NCBI GenBank assembly: GCA_934654775.1
Contig: CAKUGR010000006.1
Coordinates: 1-64,000 of the forward strand
Length of the DNA stretch: 64,000 nucleotides
Direction: 5' to 3'
DNA from: an uncultured Collinsella sp.
GTDB taxonomy: Bacteria > Actinomycetota > Coriobacteriia > Coriobacteriales > Coriobacteriaceae
Position numbers and translations under genes: made by a program. The notes below the pieces were generated by a model. It was given only the letters and a program-made list of their open reading frames with translations, ran no database searches and had not been told where the DNA came from. Of the stretch, positions 27,275 through 36,295 are shown one piece after another. Numbering within the stretch: position 1 is the stretch's first letter; each line of letters begins with the position of its first letter.

Positions 27275-30200
27275 ATGCTTGATCGCCGTTCGTTACTTGT
27301 TGCCGGAGCGTCCTCGCTGGCGAGCATTATGTTGCCGCGCGTGCCGGGAAGCGCAAACGCCTTCATATTGCCGCTCGCGCCCACCGAAGCCTATGCCGAC
27401 GAAGAAGACCCCTTCAAGGTGCTCGTTCTCTCGCGCACCATGTTCGGCGTGGTCGTGGTCGACGTCGCCAACAAGAATACGCCCATCACGGGTGCCCAGG
27501 TCACACTAACGTCGCGCTATGTCGCAGGCAAGCAGCTCACCGCCACCACCGATGACGAAGGCACGGCCATCTTTGAGGTTGCCCCGCTTTCGGAAGGCTA
27601 CGTGGACGAGGCGACGCTCCTTGACGCGTATGACTTCAACGGCGGCATCTCCATCAGCATGCCAGGCTACCGCGATGTCGAGATCCCCCTCGCGCGCATC
27701 CAGGGCGGCACCGCCATTACCGCGCCCACGCGTCCGCTCTCCGACGGTGAGCCGTACTTTCGCCAGCTCACGTTTGACGAATGGGACATCCAGTACGCCG
27801 ACGCCACATTCATGGCGATGCCCAAAGACGATGCAGCGAATGCGCAGCCCGACACGCACGCCTTCACTGTACAGGCCCATCTGCCGCAGGGTGGGCAGGC
27901 GACGCTGCGCATCAACAAAGTGACGCCTGCCGCGGGCGGCTCGCCCGAAACCGTCACGCAGATTGGCCAGGTCAAGGCCAGCGCAACGGGTGCGGATAAT
28001 CTGGCGACGTTCACGCTCGAAGACAAGTTCCTCGATGCGGCATCGGGCCTTCTGGAAGAAGGGTGCAAGCTGCGCTTTGCCCTCGACTATCAGGGCAAAA
28101 CCTACACGCTCTCCTCCCCCATGGCCGTCGCCACCGCGCCGGCTTCCAAGGCCGAATCGGGCTCGACGACCATCATCCCCACCACCATGGATCAAGAGAT
28201 CACTCCGTTTGATTTCCCCGCGGCGTTCCCCGGCATCGGCGGCAACAAGTTCACCTGCTGGATGCCCACGTTTCCGATTCTCTTCGATTTCTCGTTTGCC
28301 GGGTACGTACTGTTTGGCGGCGGATACAAACCGGCCAGCTACATGAACGATTCGGGCAACCCTGATCCGGAGTACTGGAAGAAGTCGCCGCGCGAGTCGG
28401 GCGCCAAGCAGGCAAACCGCTACCTCGACGAGATGGAGGGGAAGTGGAATCAGTACAAGAGCATGAGCGCTGGCTCGGGCACCGACCCAAGAAACACTAA
28501 GCTCCTTCGCCACCATTGCACGCTGCTGTTCACGATGGATATCGCCACACAGCTGTACGGCTCGCTCGCCTACGATTGGGTGGGCAAAACCTGGGGCAAC
28601 AACAACGACCCCGCATACGGCAATATTAAGGCCCTCTTCCAGGTAAGAACCGACCTCAATTGGACCGAGCAGTTTACCCTGGGACCGGTGCCGTTTTTCC
28701 TAAACGTCAACCCCTGGGTGCTGGCAAAGCTGGCGCTCGCCGTTGGCGCTCACACGCACGGTAGCGGCGCGGCGTTTTTCAAGAACATTTCGCTCGACTA
28801 TTCCAACACGTCGGGCTCGTTCACCATCCAGATCGGACTTGCCGTCACCTTTGGAGCCGGCGTTGCAGGCGTCGCATCGTCCGCCGTGCGCGGTGCTGCA
28901 TCCCTCACGCTGTTCATTGGCTACGAGAAGGCGGATGGCCACCAGCTTCCGCGACTGCGCGTGGGCGCAGACGTCGACGTCGACGTGATGCTCCAGTTTG
29001 TCATGTTCAAGTGGACCACCAAGGCCTGGTCGGGGTCGTGGCCCACGCTCCTCGATTCGTGGAATATGTCGGTCAACAACGGCAACCAGTATGTGCGCCA
29101 GCATTCTGAGCTGGCCTTGGGTGGAGATACGCCTTATAATACGCTGGAAGCCTGCTTTGGCTCGGCCGGCAACGCCGAGGCAGGTGGTGTGCCGCAGTTT
29201 ATCGCGTCGGCCACCATTGTCACCAATTCCGAGCTGCTCGAGCGCGCCGAGGTTGCAGCCACCGCGATGAACGTCGCGCCTACCGTACGCGATTGGGACC
29301 GGGCGGTCACGCGCATTGAGCTCGAGGCAGACGCGGAGAGCGACGACACGGGACAGGTCGAGCATTTTGTCCACGCGCTGATGGAGAACGACGAAAATGC
29401 CGCGCCGATGTATGAGTACACCTACATCGGCCAGGCGACGAACGCCGTTGCGGACCCGAACGCCAATTCTGCCGGCGTATCTGAGGACGAACGCGGCGGC
29501 ATAAAACCCTCGAGCGACAACGTACTGTTTTCCGGCGTGCTCAGCGAGGCCCACATGAAGCTGGCGATGATCGCCGGCGTGAAGTGCCTGTTCCGTATCG
29601 CCTCGGTGCGCTACGGAGAGAATGGTCGTTCGCGCCTGGTGGTGCATACAAAAACGAACGGCACGTGGTCCGCTCCCACGCCCGTGGACTTCCCCCTTGG
29701 GTTTGGCGAGGGCGACGTGGAGCGCAACGACATATTCGATTATGACTTCGACGTGGTGGAATATACAGACGGGAGGGGAAACCGGGACGCCTACGTGCTG
29801 CTGGTCTCGGGCGAGCGCCCCGCCGGCGACAACACCCTTTTCGATACGGCGAGCACATCCGGCATACTGTCCGTTGTGCGCCTGCGCATAAGCAACGACG
29901 GAGTTAGCGTGATATCGCACACGTCGTGGCGCAGCATCTCGCGCGGCCGCCTTCAGGAGGATGGCTATCATTGCCTGCAGTGTCCACGCATCACGGTGGG
30001 CAAGACACTTGTCGACGGACGCCTGTCGGGCGCCTATCTCCACCGCCGCGGAGCCACCGCAGAGAAGGCACTCGGCACCGAGGCAGAGGTTGCGCTGGAA
30101 TGCTTTACCCTGTGGTCGGATGATTTGGGCGACAGCCTCACGTTCCGTCAGGTCCTCCGCTTTCCGCAGGCACCGTCGAGCATCGAGCTGGGCGCGCCCG

Positions 30201-31645
30201 AGAATATCAACGGCAAAATGGTGGTGCCCGTTGCATACGAGACTGCAAGCGGTTGTGGCTGTGCATCGTACGCCGTGATCGGCCAGTCCATCGCGGGTTG
30301 GGGCGTTATGTCGCCAGATGTCACAGTGCCCCACGCGGTGCCGTGGCCGCAGCACGCGGGCTTTTTGGCTACCATCAACGAGCAGCTGCAGCATATTACG
30401 TGGACACGAGGCGCGACGGCATTTGCGTCGGAGCCCGTAGGCGCCGCGGGCTGTGGGCCGGCGTCGTTCAGCGCGAGCAACAACGGCCGGTGCGTGATGT
30501 ACGTAGAGAACACCGACGGCAAGGTGGGACAGACCTACGACGAAGAAGGCAACCCGGTAGCGGTGATGGGCAAGCACTTCCGCATCTTCGCCAGCACCTT
30601 GGAACGCGATTTGTTCACAGAACCGTTCGTGATGTGTGAGCTCGACCACCCCGTCGATCAGATAACGACGTTTTTGACCTCGGGCGGCATGCTCTCGGCG
30701 CTCGCCACGCACATTGTGAGTGCCGAGCAGAGCAAGGCAGAACTGCACGGCATCGAAGTGCCCCTGGTAGCGTGCGCCACTCCGACGGGTGCGGTCGCTA
30801 CCTCGGGCGCGGTGGTGCCCGGAGCAGCAGGCGAATCCTTCATGGTCACGGTGCGAAACGACGGCAACACCTTGCTGACCGCCGGTACGATCGATCTGTA
30901 CCGAGAGGGCTCTAACCAGCCGTTCTCCAGCGCATCCATCGGGTTCGGAGCGAACGCACGCATGGCATCGATCTACGATCCAGAGCTTGCCGAGGACGCT
31001 TCGACCAACGACATGGCACACGTGAAATACGCAGTCGAGATGCTGGGCGCACGTTTTGCGACGCACCCGCTGGTTGCTGACAATGGCAACGCCGTGCTGG
31101 CTCCGGGCTGCACGGCACAGTTCCGCATGAGCTTTGCCATCCCGGAGAGCTGGAGCGACGAGGTGGGCAAACGCGTCACGCTCTACGCAAAGGCGCGTGA
31201 CCTGGTGGCGCTCGACCCCGTAACGCTCGAAGAGATTCGCGCGGGCGCAAACTCCGCGCTGGGCGGCGTGCTGCACGAGCTCCACATCCCCGACGCGGCA
31301 TGCGAACGCGCAGAGGTGCTGGTGGGCGTAAGTGACAATGCGGATACGACGGGGCTTCACGACGCACCGATGACCGTGGACAGCGATGGCGGCTCGAGCA
31401 GCGGCGGTTCTGGCACGGGAGGCAGCTCCGGCGGAAGCGGCTCTGGCAGCGGCAAGGGCAACGACAATAACAAGCGCTCCGGAAAAACGGGCGCGCTCGC
31501 CGGCACGGGTGACAGCAACGTCCCCTTAACCGCAGCCGCAGCAGCACTCGCCGCAGCCGGCGCCGGCCTTGTCGCCTACAGCGCCCGCCGCACGGCGCTC
31601 GAAAACGACACCGCCGATGAGGTCAATCCGGATAAGCCTCGCTAA
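27275..31645 (+). CDS. Giant cell-wall-anchored surface protein with Tat-like signal
   Basis: A 1456-residue protein. The N terminus MLDRRSLLVAGASSLASIML carries a twin-arginine-like RRSLL motif and an AYADEE cleavage region. An Ig/carboxypeptidase-regulatory-like beta domain follows (about 45-130, ITGAQVTLTSRYVAGKQLT), then a long region with no family I recognise, including an aromatic-rich stretch (FTCWMPTFPILFDFSFAGYV) and a beta-propeller-like second half. The C terminus has a Gly/Ser linker, LAGTGDSNVP, a hydrophobic segment and RR, which is a sorting signal of the LAxTG type used by class E sortases. No sortase gene is in the window. GGGAG precedes the ATG. Confidence 0.75.
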   Translation: MLDRRSLLVAGASSLASIMLPRVPGSANAFILPLAPTEAYADEEDPFKVLVLSRTMFGVVVVDVANKNTPITGAQVTLTSRYVAGKQLTATTDDEGTAIFEVAPLSEGYVDEATLLDAYDFNGGISISMPGYRDVEIPLARIQGGTAITAPTRPLSDGEPYFRQLTFDEWDIQYADATFMAMPKDDAANAQPDTHAFTVQAHLPQGGQATLRINKVTPAAGGSPETVTQIGQVKASATGADNLATFTLEDKFLDAASGLLEEGCKLRFALDYQGKTYTLSSPMAVATAPASKAESGSTTIIPTTMDQEITPFDFPAAFPGIGGNKFTCWMPTFPILFDFSFAGYVLFGGGYKPASYMNDSGNPDPEYWKKSPRESGAKQANRYLDEMEGKWNQYKSMSAGSGTDPRNTKLLRHHCTLLFTMDIATQLYGSLAYDWVGKTWGNNNDPAYGNIKALFQVRTDLNWTEQFTLGPVPFFLNVNPWVLAKLALAVGAHTHGSGAAFFKNISLDYSNTSGSFTIQIGLAVTFGAGVAGVASSAVRGAASLTLFIGYEKADGHQLPRLRVGADVDVDVMLQFVMFKWTTKAWSGSWPTLLDSWNMSVNNGNQYVRQHSELALGGDTPYNTLEACFGSAGNAEAGGVPQFIASATIVTNSELLERAEVAATAMNVAPTVRDWDRAVTRIELEADAESDDTGQVEHFVHALMENDENAAPMYEYTYIGQATNAVADPNANSAGVSEDERGGIKPSSDNVLFSGVLSEAHMKLAMIAGVKCLFRIASVRYGENGRSRLVVHTKTNGTWSAPTPVDFPLGFGEGDVERNDIFDYDFDVVEYTDGRGNRDAYVLLVSGERPAGDNTLFDTASTSGILSVVRLRISNDGVSVISHTSWRSISRGRLQEDGYHCLQCPRITVGKTLVDGRLSGAYLHRRGATAEKALGTEAEVALECFTLWSDDLGDSLTFRQVLRFPQAPSSIELGAPENINGKMVVPVAYETASGCGCASYAVIGQSIAGWGVMSPDVTVPHAVPWPQHAGFLATINEQLQHITWTRGATAFASEPVGAAGCGPASFSASNNGRCVMYVENTDGKVGQTYDEEGNPVAVMGKHFRIFASTLERDLFTEPFVMCELDHPVDQITTFLTSGGMLSALATHIVSAEQSKAELHGIEVPLVACATPTGAVATSGAVVPGAAGESFMVTVRNDGNTLLTAGTIDLYREGSNQPFSSASIGFGANARMASIYDPELAEDASTNDMAHVKYAVEMLGARFATHPLVADNGNAVLAPGCTAQFRMSFAIPESWSDEVGKRVTLYAKARDLVALDPVTLEEIRAGANSALGGVLHELHIPDAACERAEVLVGVSDNADTTGLHDAPMTVDSDGGSSSGGSGTGGSSGGSGSGSGKGNDNNKRSGKTGALAGTGDSNVPLTAAAAALAAAGAGLVAYSARRTALENDTADEVNPDKPR

Positions 31646-31691
31646 CTCCTAGTTGATTTTGCGAGAGACGCCGACTCGGCTCATCGAACAT

Positions 31692-31732
31692 CAAAATGGG
31701 CTGATTCTGGATACCCAGAGCCAGCCCATTTG
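31692..31732. terminator. Terminator hairpin between convergent genes
   Basis: Stem AAATGGGCTG / CAGCCCATTT with an 18-nt loop, flanked by A/T on both sides. It serves the membrane-protein gene on the minus strand and possibly the surface-protein gene. Confidence 0.65.
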
Positions 31733-31736
31733 CGTA

Positions 31737-32321
31737 CTAGATGTCGCCGGCGTCGTCGAGTTCTGCCTCGAGCTTGGCGCGACGTTTTTTCGCCGTGAAA
31801 AACGTCGCGCACAGGACAGCAAATGTGGCCGCGAAAATCGTCGCACCACAGAACACGCCCGTGGCCAGGTTTGCCAACCAAAAGACGCTTTCGAGCGGTA
31901 CGATCTGCGCCTCAGCGATACAGCGCATTGCGGCAATAACAAGCGCGAACGCGGCGCCGCTAAGACCGCTGACAAGCAGGAAATATCCAACAGGAAGATG
32001 CTCGGTTTGCCCAAAACGATTGGTATCGACATAGCCCTTCCGCGTTTGCAGTCCTGCACAAATCAGCATCACGAGAACAAGCCACACATACATGGCGGCC
32101 TCAAACGGCGTTGCAAAGACATGCGGCATTTCACAGGCGTCGCTGTGAACCCACGCTACCTGTCGCGCTATAAACTGGTAGAAAAAGATCATCAACATAC
32201 CAAACGAAAGCAGCCCAAAACCAAGCTTGTAGATCTTCGCGTTCTCAGCTTCCAGACGTTCATCCTTTGGGCCGGCATATTCACGCCACTTCTGCACGAG
32301 CTTTAAATCTTCAAATTTCAT
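31737..32321 (-). CDS. Small multi-helix membrane protein, XRE-paired
   Basis: The 194-residue protein has about four hydrophobic helices (LGFGLLSFGMLMIFFYQFI, AAMYVWLVLVMLICAGL, YFLLVSGLSGAAFALVIAAM, TGVFCGATIFAATFAVLC) and charged termini. It resembles the unnamed membrane proteins commonly encoded directly behind small XRE regulators in Firmicutes and Actinobacteria. AGGAG lies 6 nt before the ATG, and the gene begins 9 nt after the XRE stop codon, so they form an operon. Function unknown. Confidence 0.65.
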   Translation of the reverse strand: MKFEDLKLVQKWREYAGPKDERLEAENAKIYKLGFGLLSFGMLMIFFYQFIARQVAWVHSDACEMPHVFATPFEAAMYVWLVLVMLICAGLQTRKGYVDTNRFGQTEHLPVGYFLLVSGLSGAAFALVIAAMRCIAEAQIVPLESVFWLANLATGVFCGATIFAATFAVLCATFFTAKKRRAKLEAELDDAGDI

Positions 32322-32330
32322 AGCAAACTC

Positions 32331-32561
32331 CTAAAGAGCGTTGGGGTCGACGTCGATCTCGTCTTCCCAAAACAGGTCGTTCAACGTAACGCGCAGCGCT
32401 TTGCAAATTGCCACGCACAAGTTGAGCGTGGGATTGTAGCCGCCCGCCTCGATCAGGCCGATGGTTTGACGCGTAACGCCCACGGCCTCGGCTAAGTCGG
32501 CTTGCGAAAGACCAGCCGCCGCGCGCGCCGCCTTCATGCGTAGGTTCTTTTTGCCCGGCAT
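32331..32561 (-). CDS. Small XRE-family regulator
   Basis: The 76-residue protein is a complete Cro/C1-type HTH (MKAARAAAGLSQADLAEAVGVTRQTIGLIEAG, NPTLNLCVAICKALRVTLNDLF) with an acidic tail (WEDEIDVDP). AAAGGAA precedes the ATG. It is first in a two-gene operon with a membrane protein. Upstream at 32590-32660 lie repeated TGACAGA/TGTCA half-sites (ATGACAGAAATATA, ATATCTGTCATTATG, ATGTCTGTCATTG), good candidates for its operators. Confidence 0.88.
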   Translation of the reverse strand: MPGKKNLRMKAARAAAGLSQADLAEAVGVTRQTIGLIEAGGYNPTLNLCVAICKALRVTLNDLFWEDEIDVDPNAL

Positions 32562-32741
32562 GGAGTTCCTTTCGTAGTAATGGACAGATATCCGTTGCAA
32601 CATGACAGAAATATATTGCATCCATCAACGTATGTCAACTATATCTGTCATTATGAAAAGCATGTCTGTCATTGCGCGCACGGTGCCCCGCTGTACCCGA
32701 AACCGCGCGAGGCACTGGCCCTGCTCATCGCACACCAAAAA

Positions 32742-32771
32742 GGGCTGGCCCCGATAAATCGAAGCCAGCCC
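32742..32771 (-). terminator. Terminator of the lipoprotein gene
   Basis: Stem GGGCTGGC / GCCAGCCC; on the minus strand it is followed by CCTTTTTGGTG. Confidence 0.75.
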
Positions 32772-32801
32772 CGAGTCGCCTAAAGTGGGAATCGCAGTCC
32801 G

Positions 32802-33806
32802 CTATTTGAGCTTCAGCGCCTCCATCATGGGCACGGCAGCATCCCAGTCGATCTTCCAGCCAATCGACACGCGGACGGTCTCGCCCGTTGCGGGAGCCGT
32901 CGCAAACAGCGTATGGCCGTTGTCGGGACCGGTAAAGCGCAGCCACGTTATGCCGTTGTACTCGACCTGGTCGGTTGTTGTTTCCTTGCCTTCGAAGACC
33001 TGCTCTAGGCTTGCAATCTCTTCCTCCGGCGAGCGCGGGAAGATGCTGATGTGCAGGCGTCCTCCAGTCTCGTCATGGAAGAAGTCTGCCTTTTCGCGCT
33101 CTTCGTTGGACGAATCCAGCGTGTACCCATCGGCGGCCTCGATACTGTACGATGCGCAATCGATGCCGGTCAGATCTGCCTTCTCGCCAGAATCAGCCAC
33201 GCCACCGGCCGCCTTGAACTCCTTAGTCTCACACCCCGTGGTGTCAAAGTGCATGGCTTCATGATTCTTGGCGGGGGCGTAAACGTCTACGAACTCGACA
33301 GTGATGGGCCCGTAGTACGTCGTCTTGGGCGCCCAGAAATACACGTACTCAACGGTCTCGCCCGGACCGATATCTTGCCTCTTGGAAAGGTCGATGCCCT
33401 CGTGAAGCTCATCGGGAGCCTCGCTTGCAACGTAGTCGAGCACGGCCGCCTTGCCGGAAGTAAATAACGGGTCGCCTGCCTCAAGATCGCCCTGGGCAGC
33501 ATGCACGTTAAAGGAGTTAAACGTCCTGTTCTTTGCATTATTGTTGGTGATCTTGACGTGCAGGTAAAAGCCGTCCTGCAGCTTAGCGTCGCCGCGATAG
33601 AACGTACCGTGGGCTACCGACTCATAGGTAATGCCTGCCACCTCGACCGTCTGCGAATCATAGGCCTTGGCCTTCTTGGACTTCTCCTGCACAGGGCCGC
33701 TCCCGCCCGAGCCACTCGGCGCATTTCCACCGCAACCAGCAAGCGTGCAAGCCAGCACGGCCGAAAGCATCACAGTGGGAATTCCTAACAGCAGCTTTTT
33801 CGTCAT
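32802..33806 (-). CDS. Lipoprotein of unknown function
   Basis: The 334-residue protein starts MTKKLLLGIPTVMLSAVLAC and has a lipobox LAGC, so it is exported and lipid-anchored. A first domain (about residues 55-190) looks like a DUF4352/immunoglobulin-type beta domain (DGFYLHVKITNNNAKNRTFN, GETVEYVYFWAPKTTYYGP). The second half (IDCASYSIEAADGYTLDSS, LEQVFEGKETTTDQVEYNGI) resembles secreted stress-type domains with no firm assignment. It is monocistronic and closed by a terminator. Upstream, 33807-34252 holds a hairpin TTATGGGCC / GGCCCATAA (33962-34005) and the leader of the topoisomerase genes. Confidence 0.65.
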   Translation of the reverse strand: MTKKLLLGIPTVMLSAVLACTLAGCGGNAPSGSGGSGPVQEKSKKAKAYDSQTVEVAGITYESVAHGTFYRGDAKLQDGFYLHVKITNNNAKNRTFNSFNVHAAQGDLEAGDPLFTSGKAAVLDYVASEAPDELHEGIDLSKRQDIGPGETVEYVYFWAPKTTYYGPITVEFVDVYAPAKNHEAMHFDTTGCETKEFKAAGGVADSGEKADLTGIDCASYSIEAADGYTLDSSNEEREKADFFHDETGGRLHISIFPRSPEEEIASLEQVFEGKETTTDQVEYNGITWLRFTGPDNGHTLFATAPATGETVRVSIGWKIDWDAAVPMMEALKLK

Positions 33807-34082
33807 GGCTTCATCATCCTCACCACTCCTTTCGGCTTGCAGTTCATCCGTTGCCCGGGCCTTTCGTCGTCCCCGTGGCATCGGCTTCCGCTATGAGCGT
33901 ATGACGAAACACGGCACGGGCGAAGTGACCAGCGGCCCAAATAACGACCTGCCAGCATCCCTTATGGGCCAAAGGGACTCGCACACGCACGCCCGTGGCC
34001 CATAAAACGAGACGCTTGTCCCAATGTTCGATTTAACCCAACAGCCGCAAACAAGATAGGGCGCCTTCAACCGCCTTCAAAC

Positions 34083-34119
34083 TTACTCGGACAGAACCGA
34101 CTCGGTTTTGCCCGAGTAA
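34083..34119 (+). other. Structured leader region of the topoisomerase operon
   Basis: The stem TTACTCGG / CCGAGTAA encloses a second mini-hairpin AACCGACTCGGTT, about 135 nt before the parE-like start. A further pairing CCATC...GATGG follows at about 34128-34156. It could be an attenuator or simply a terminator remnant; there is no gene in this 446-nt gap. Confidence 0.35.
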
Positions 34120-34252
34120 ACGCCATTCCATCAAATTGCGAACGATTGTTCGATGGATTTCGTGTTGGGTGGAATCGCCCATGGGCTGGGCTATGCTACC
34201 TTGACTATCTATACGACTTAAATGCACAAGAGGAAGCACCAAGAGAGCGAGC

Positions 34253-36250
34253 ATGGCAAAAAACACCGCAAACTATGGTAACGACAGTATTCGTCAGCTC
34301 AAAGACGAGGAGCGCGTACGCCTACGCCCCGCCGTCATCTTTGGCTCGGACGGACTCGACGGCTGTGCACACGCCGCCTTTGAGATCCTGTCCAACGCCG
34401 TTGACGAGGCGCGCCAGGGCTACGGCAAGCTCATCACCCTTACCGCCTTTCGCGATGGCTCCATTCAGGTAGAGGACAACGGCCGCGGCTGCCCACTCGA
34501 CTGGAACCCCTCCGAGAAGCGCTTTAACTGGGAGCTCGTCTTTTGCGAGCTCTACGCCGGCGGCAAATACAACAACAACCAGGGCGGCGACTACGACTTC
34601 TCGCTCGGTACTAACGGCTTGGGTTCGTGCGCGACCCAGTATGCCTCCGAGTACATGGACGTCACGGTTTGGCGTGACGGCAACAAGTACTCCCTGCACT
34701 TTAAGAAGGGCAAGGTCGTCGGCGCCAAAAAGAAGGCGCTCGAGATTGAGCCCAGCGACGAGGACCGTACCGGCACCACCATCAAGTGGCGCCCCGACCT
34801 TGAGGTCTTTACCTCGATCAGCATCCCCCACGATTGGTATCGCGAGACCATGCGCCGCCAGGCCGTGGTCAACGCCAACGTGACCTTCCGCCTGCGCATC
34901 GAGGGCGACGATGGCGAATTTACGGAAGAGGACTTCTGCTATCCCAAGGGCATCGAGGACTACGTGCTCGAGAAGGTCGGTACCGACTACCTCACCGAGC
35001 CTTTCTTTATCGAGGCCGACCGCCGCGGTCGCGATCGCGAGGACCTGCCCGACTACAACGTAAAGATCACCGCTTGCATGTGCTTCTCGCGCACCTTCAT
35101 GATGCAGGAGTACTACCACAACTCATCGTGGCTCGAGAACGGCGGTTCGCCCGAGAAGGCAGCCCGCAGTGCTCTGACCAGCGCCATCGATGCCTACATT
35201 AAGCAACAGGGCAAGTACAACAAAAACGAGAGCAGCATTAAGTGGCAGGACGTCCAGGACTGCCTGGTACTGGTGACCAACTGCTTCTCCACCCAGACGT
35301 CCTACGAGAACCAAACTAAGAAGGCCATCAATAACCGCTTTATCCAGCAGGCCATGACCGCCTTCTTTAAGGAGCGCCTCTCGACCTACTTAATCGAGAA
35401 CAAAGACGCCGCCAACAAGATTCTGGAGCAGGTGCTTATCAACAAGCGCTCGCGCGAGAACGCCGAGAAGACTCGTCAGAGCATCAAGACCAACCTGCAG
35501 CAAAAGACCGACATGGCCAACCGCGTGCAGAAATTCATCGACTGCCGCTCCAAGGACAAGAGCCGCCGTGAGATCTACATCGTAGAGGGCGACTCGGCAG
35601 CAGGCGCCATTCGCACCTCGCGCGATGCCGAGTTTCAGGGCGTTATGCCCGTTCGTGGCAAGATCCTCAACTGCCTGAAGGAGGACTACCCGCGCATCTT
35701 TAAGTCCGACATCATCATGGATCTCATGCGCGTGCTGGGCTGCGGTGTGGAGATCAAGGACAAGCGCATCAAGAATCTTGGCGCCTTCGACCTGGACAAC
35801 CTCAACTGGAACAAGGTCATCATCTGTACGGACGCCGACGTCGACGGTTACCACATCCGCACGCTCGTGCTCACCATGCTCTATCGCCTGGTGCCCACGC
35901 TTATCGACGAGGGCTACGTGTATATCGCCGAGTCGCCGCTCTACGAGATCAACTGCAAAGAGAAGACCTACTTTGCCTACACCGAGCTCGAGAAGAATGG
36001 CATCCTTAAGGAGATCGGCGACCAGAAGTGTTCCATCAACCGCTCCAAGGGTCTTGGTGAAAACGATCCGGACATGATGTGGCTCACCACCATGAACCCC
36101 GAGACGCGTCGCCTGATCAAGGTGGAGCCCGAGGACGTCACCAAGATGGAGACCATGTTCAACCTGTTGCTGGGCAACGACGAGGCGGGCCGTAAGCGCC
36201 ACATCTCCGAGCACGGCAAGGAATACCTGGACCAGCTGGACCTGCAATAG
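34253..36250 (+). CDS. Divergent type IIA topoisomerase subunit B (ParE-like)
   Basis: The 665-residue protein keeps all GHKL motifs in altered form (FEILSNAVDEA, VEDNGRGCP, GTNGLGSC), the transducer region and the TOPRIM motifs EGDSAAG and DADVDGYHI. The N-terminal FGSDGLDGCAHAAFE replaces the usual IGST-type segment, which marks a separate lineage seen in clostridia and other gut anaerobes rather than housekeeping GyrB. With the subunit A gene 45 nt downstream it should form an ATP-driven decatenase, presumably topoisomerase IV. Confidence 0.86.
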   Translation: MAKNTANYGNDSIRQLKDEERVRLRPAVIFGSDGLDGCAHAAFEILSNAVDEARQGYGKLITLTAFRDGSIQVEDNGRGCPLDWNPSEKRFNWELVFCELYAGGKYNNNQGGDYDFSLGTNGLGSCATQYASEYMDVTVWRDGNKYSLHFKKGKVVGAKKKALEIEPSDEDRTGTTIKWRPDLEVFTSISIPHDWYRETMRRQAVVNANVTFRLRIEGDDGEFTEEDFCYPKGIEDYVLEKVGTDYLTEPFFIEADRRGRDREDLPDYNVKITACMCFSRTFMMQEYYHNSSWLENGGSPEKAARSALTSAIDAYIKQQGKYNKNESSIKWQDVQDCLVLVTNCFSTQTSYENQTKKAINNRFIQQAMTAFFKERLSTYLIENKDAANKILEQVLINKRSRENAEKTRQSIKTNLQQKTDMANRVQKFIDCRSKDKSRREIYIVEGDSAAGAIRTSRDAEFQGVMPVRGKILNCLKEDYPRIFKSDIIMDLMRVLGCGVEIKDKRIKNLGAFDLDNLNWNKVIICTDADVDGYHIRTLVLTMLYRLVPTLIDEGYVYIAESPLYEINCKEKTYFAYTELEKNGILKEIGDQKCSINRSKGLGENDPDMMWLTTMNPETRRLIKVEPEDVTKMETMFNLLLGNDEAGRKRHISEHGKEYLDQLDLQ

Positions 36251-36295
36251 CAGGAAATCGATAACGACGGCCCATAAGAAGTTCAAGAGGAAATC

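Noticed and set aside
28700..31360. A very long open frame on the minus strand opposite the giant surface protein (886 codons).
   Set aside because: It has no ribosome-binding site, an Arg/His/Cys-rich composition typical of antisense reading of GC-rich genes, and the plus-strand frame has a clear signal and anchor.
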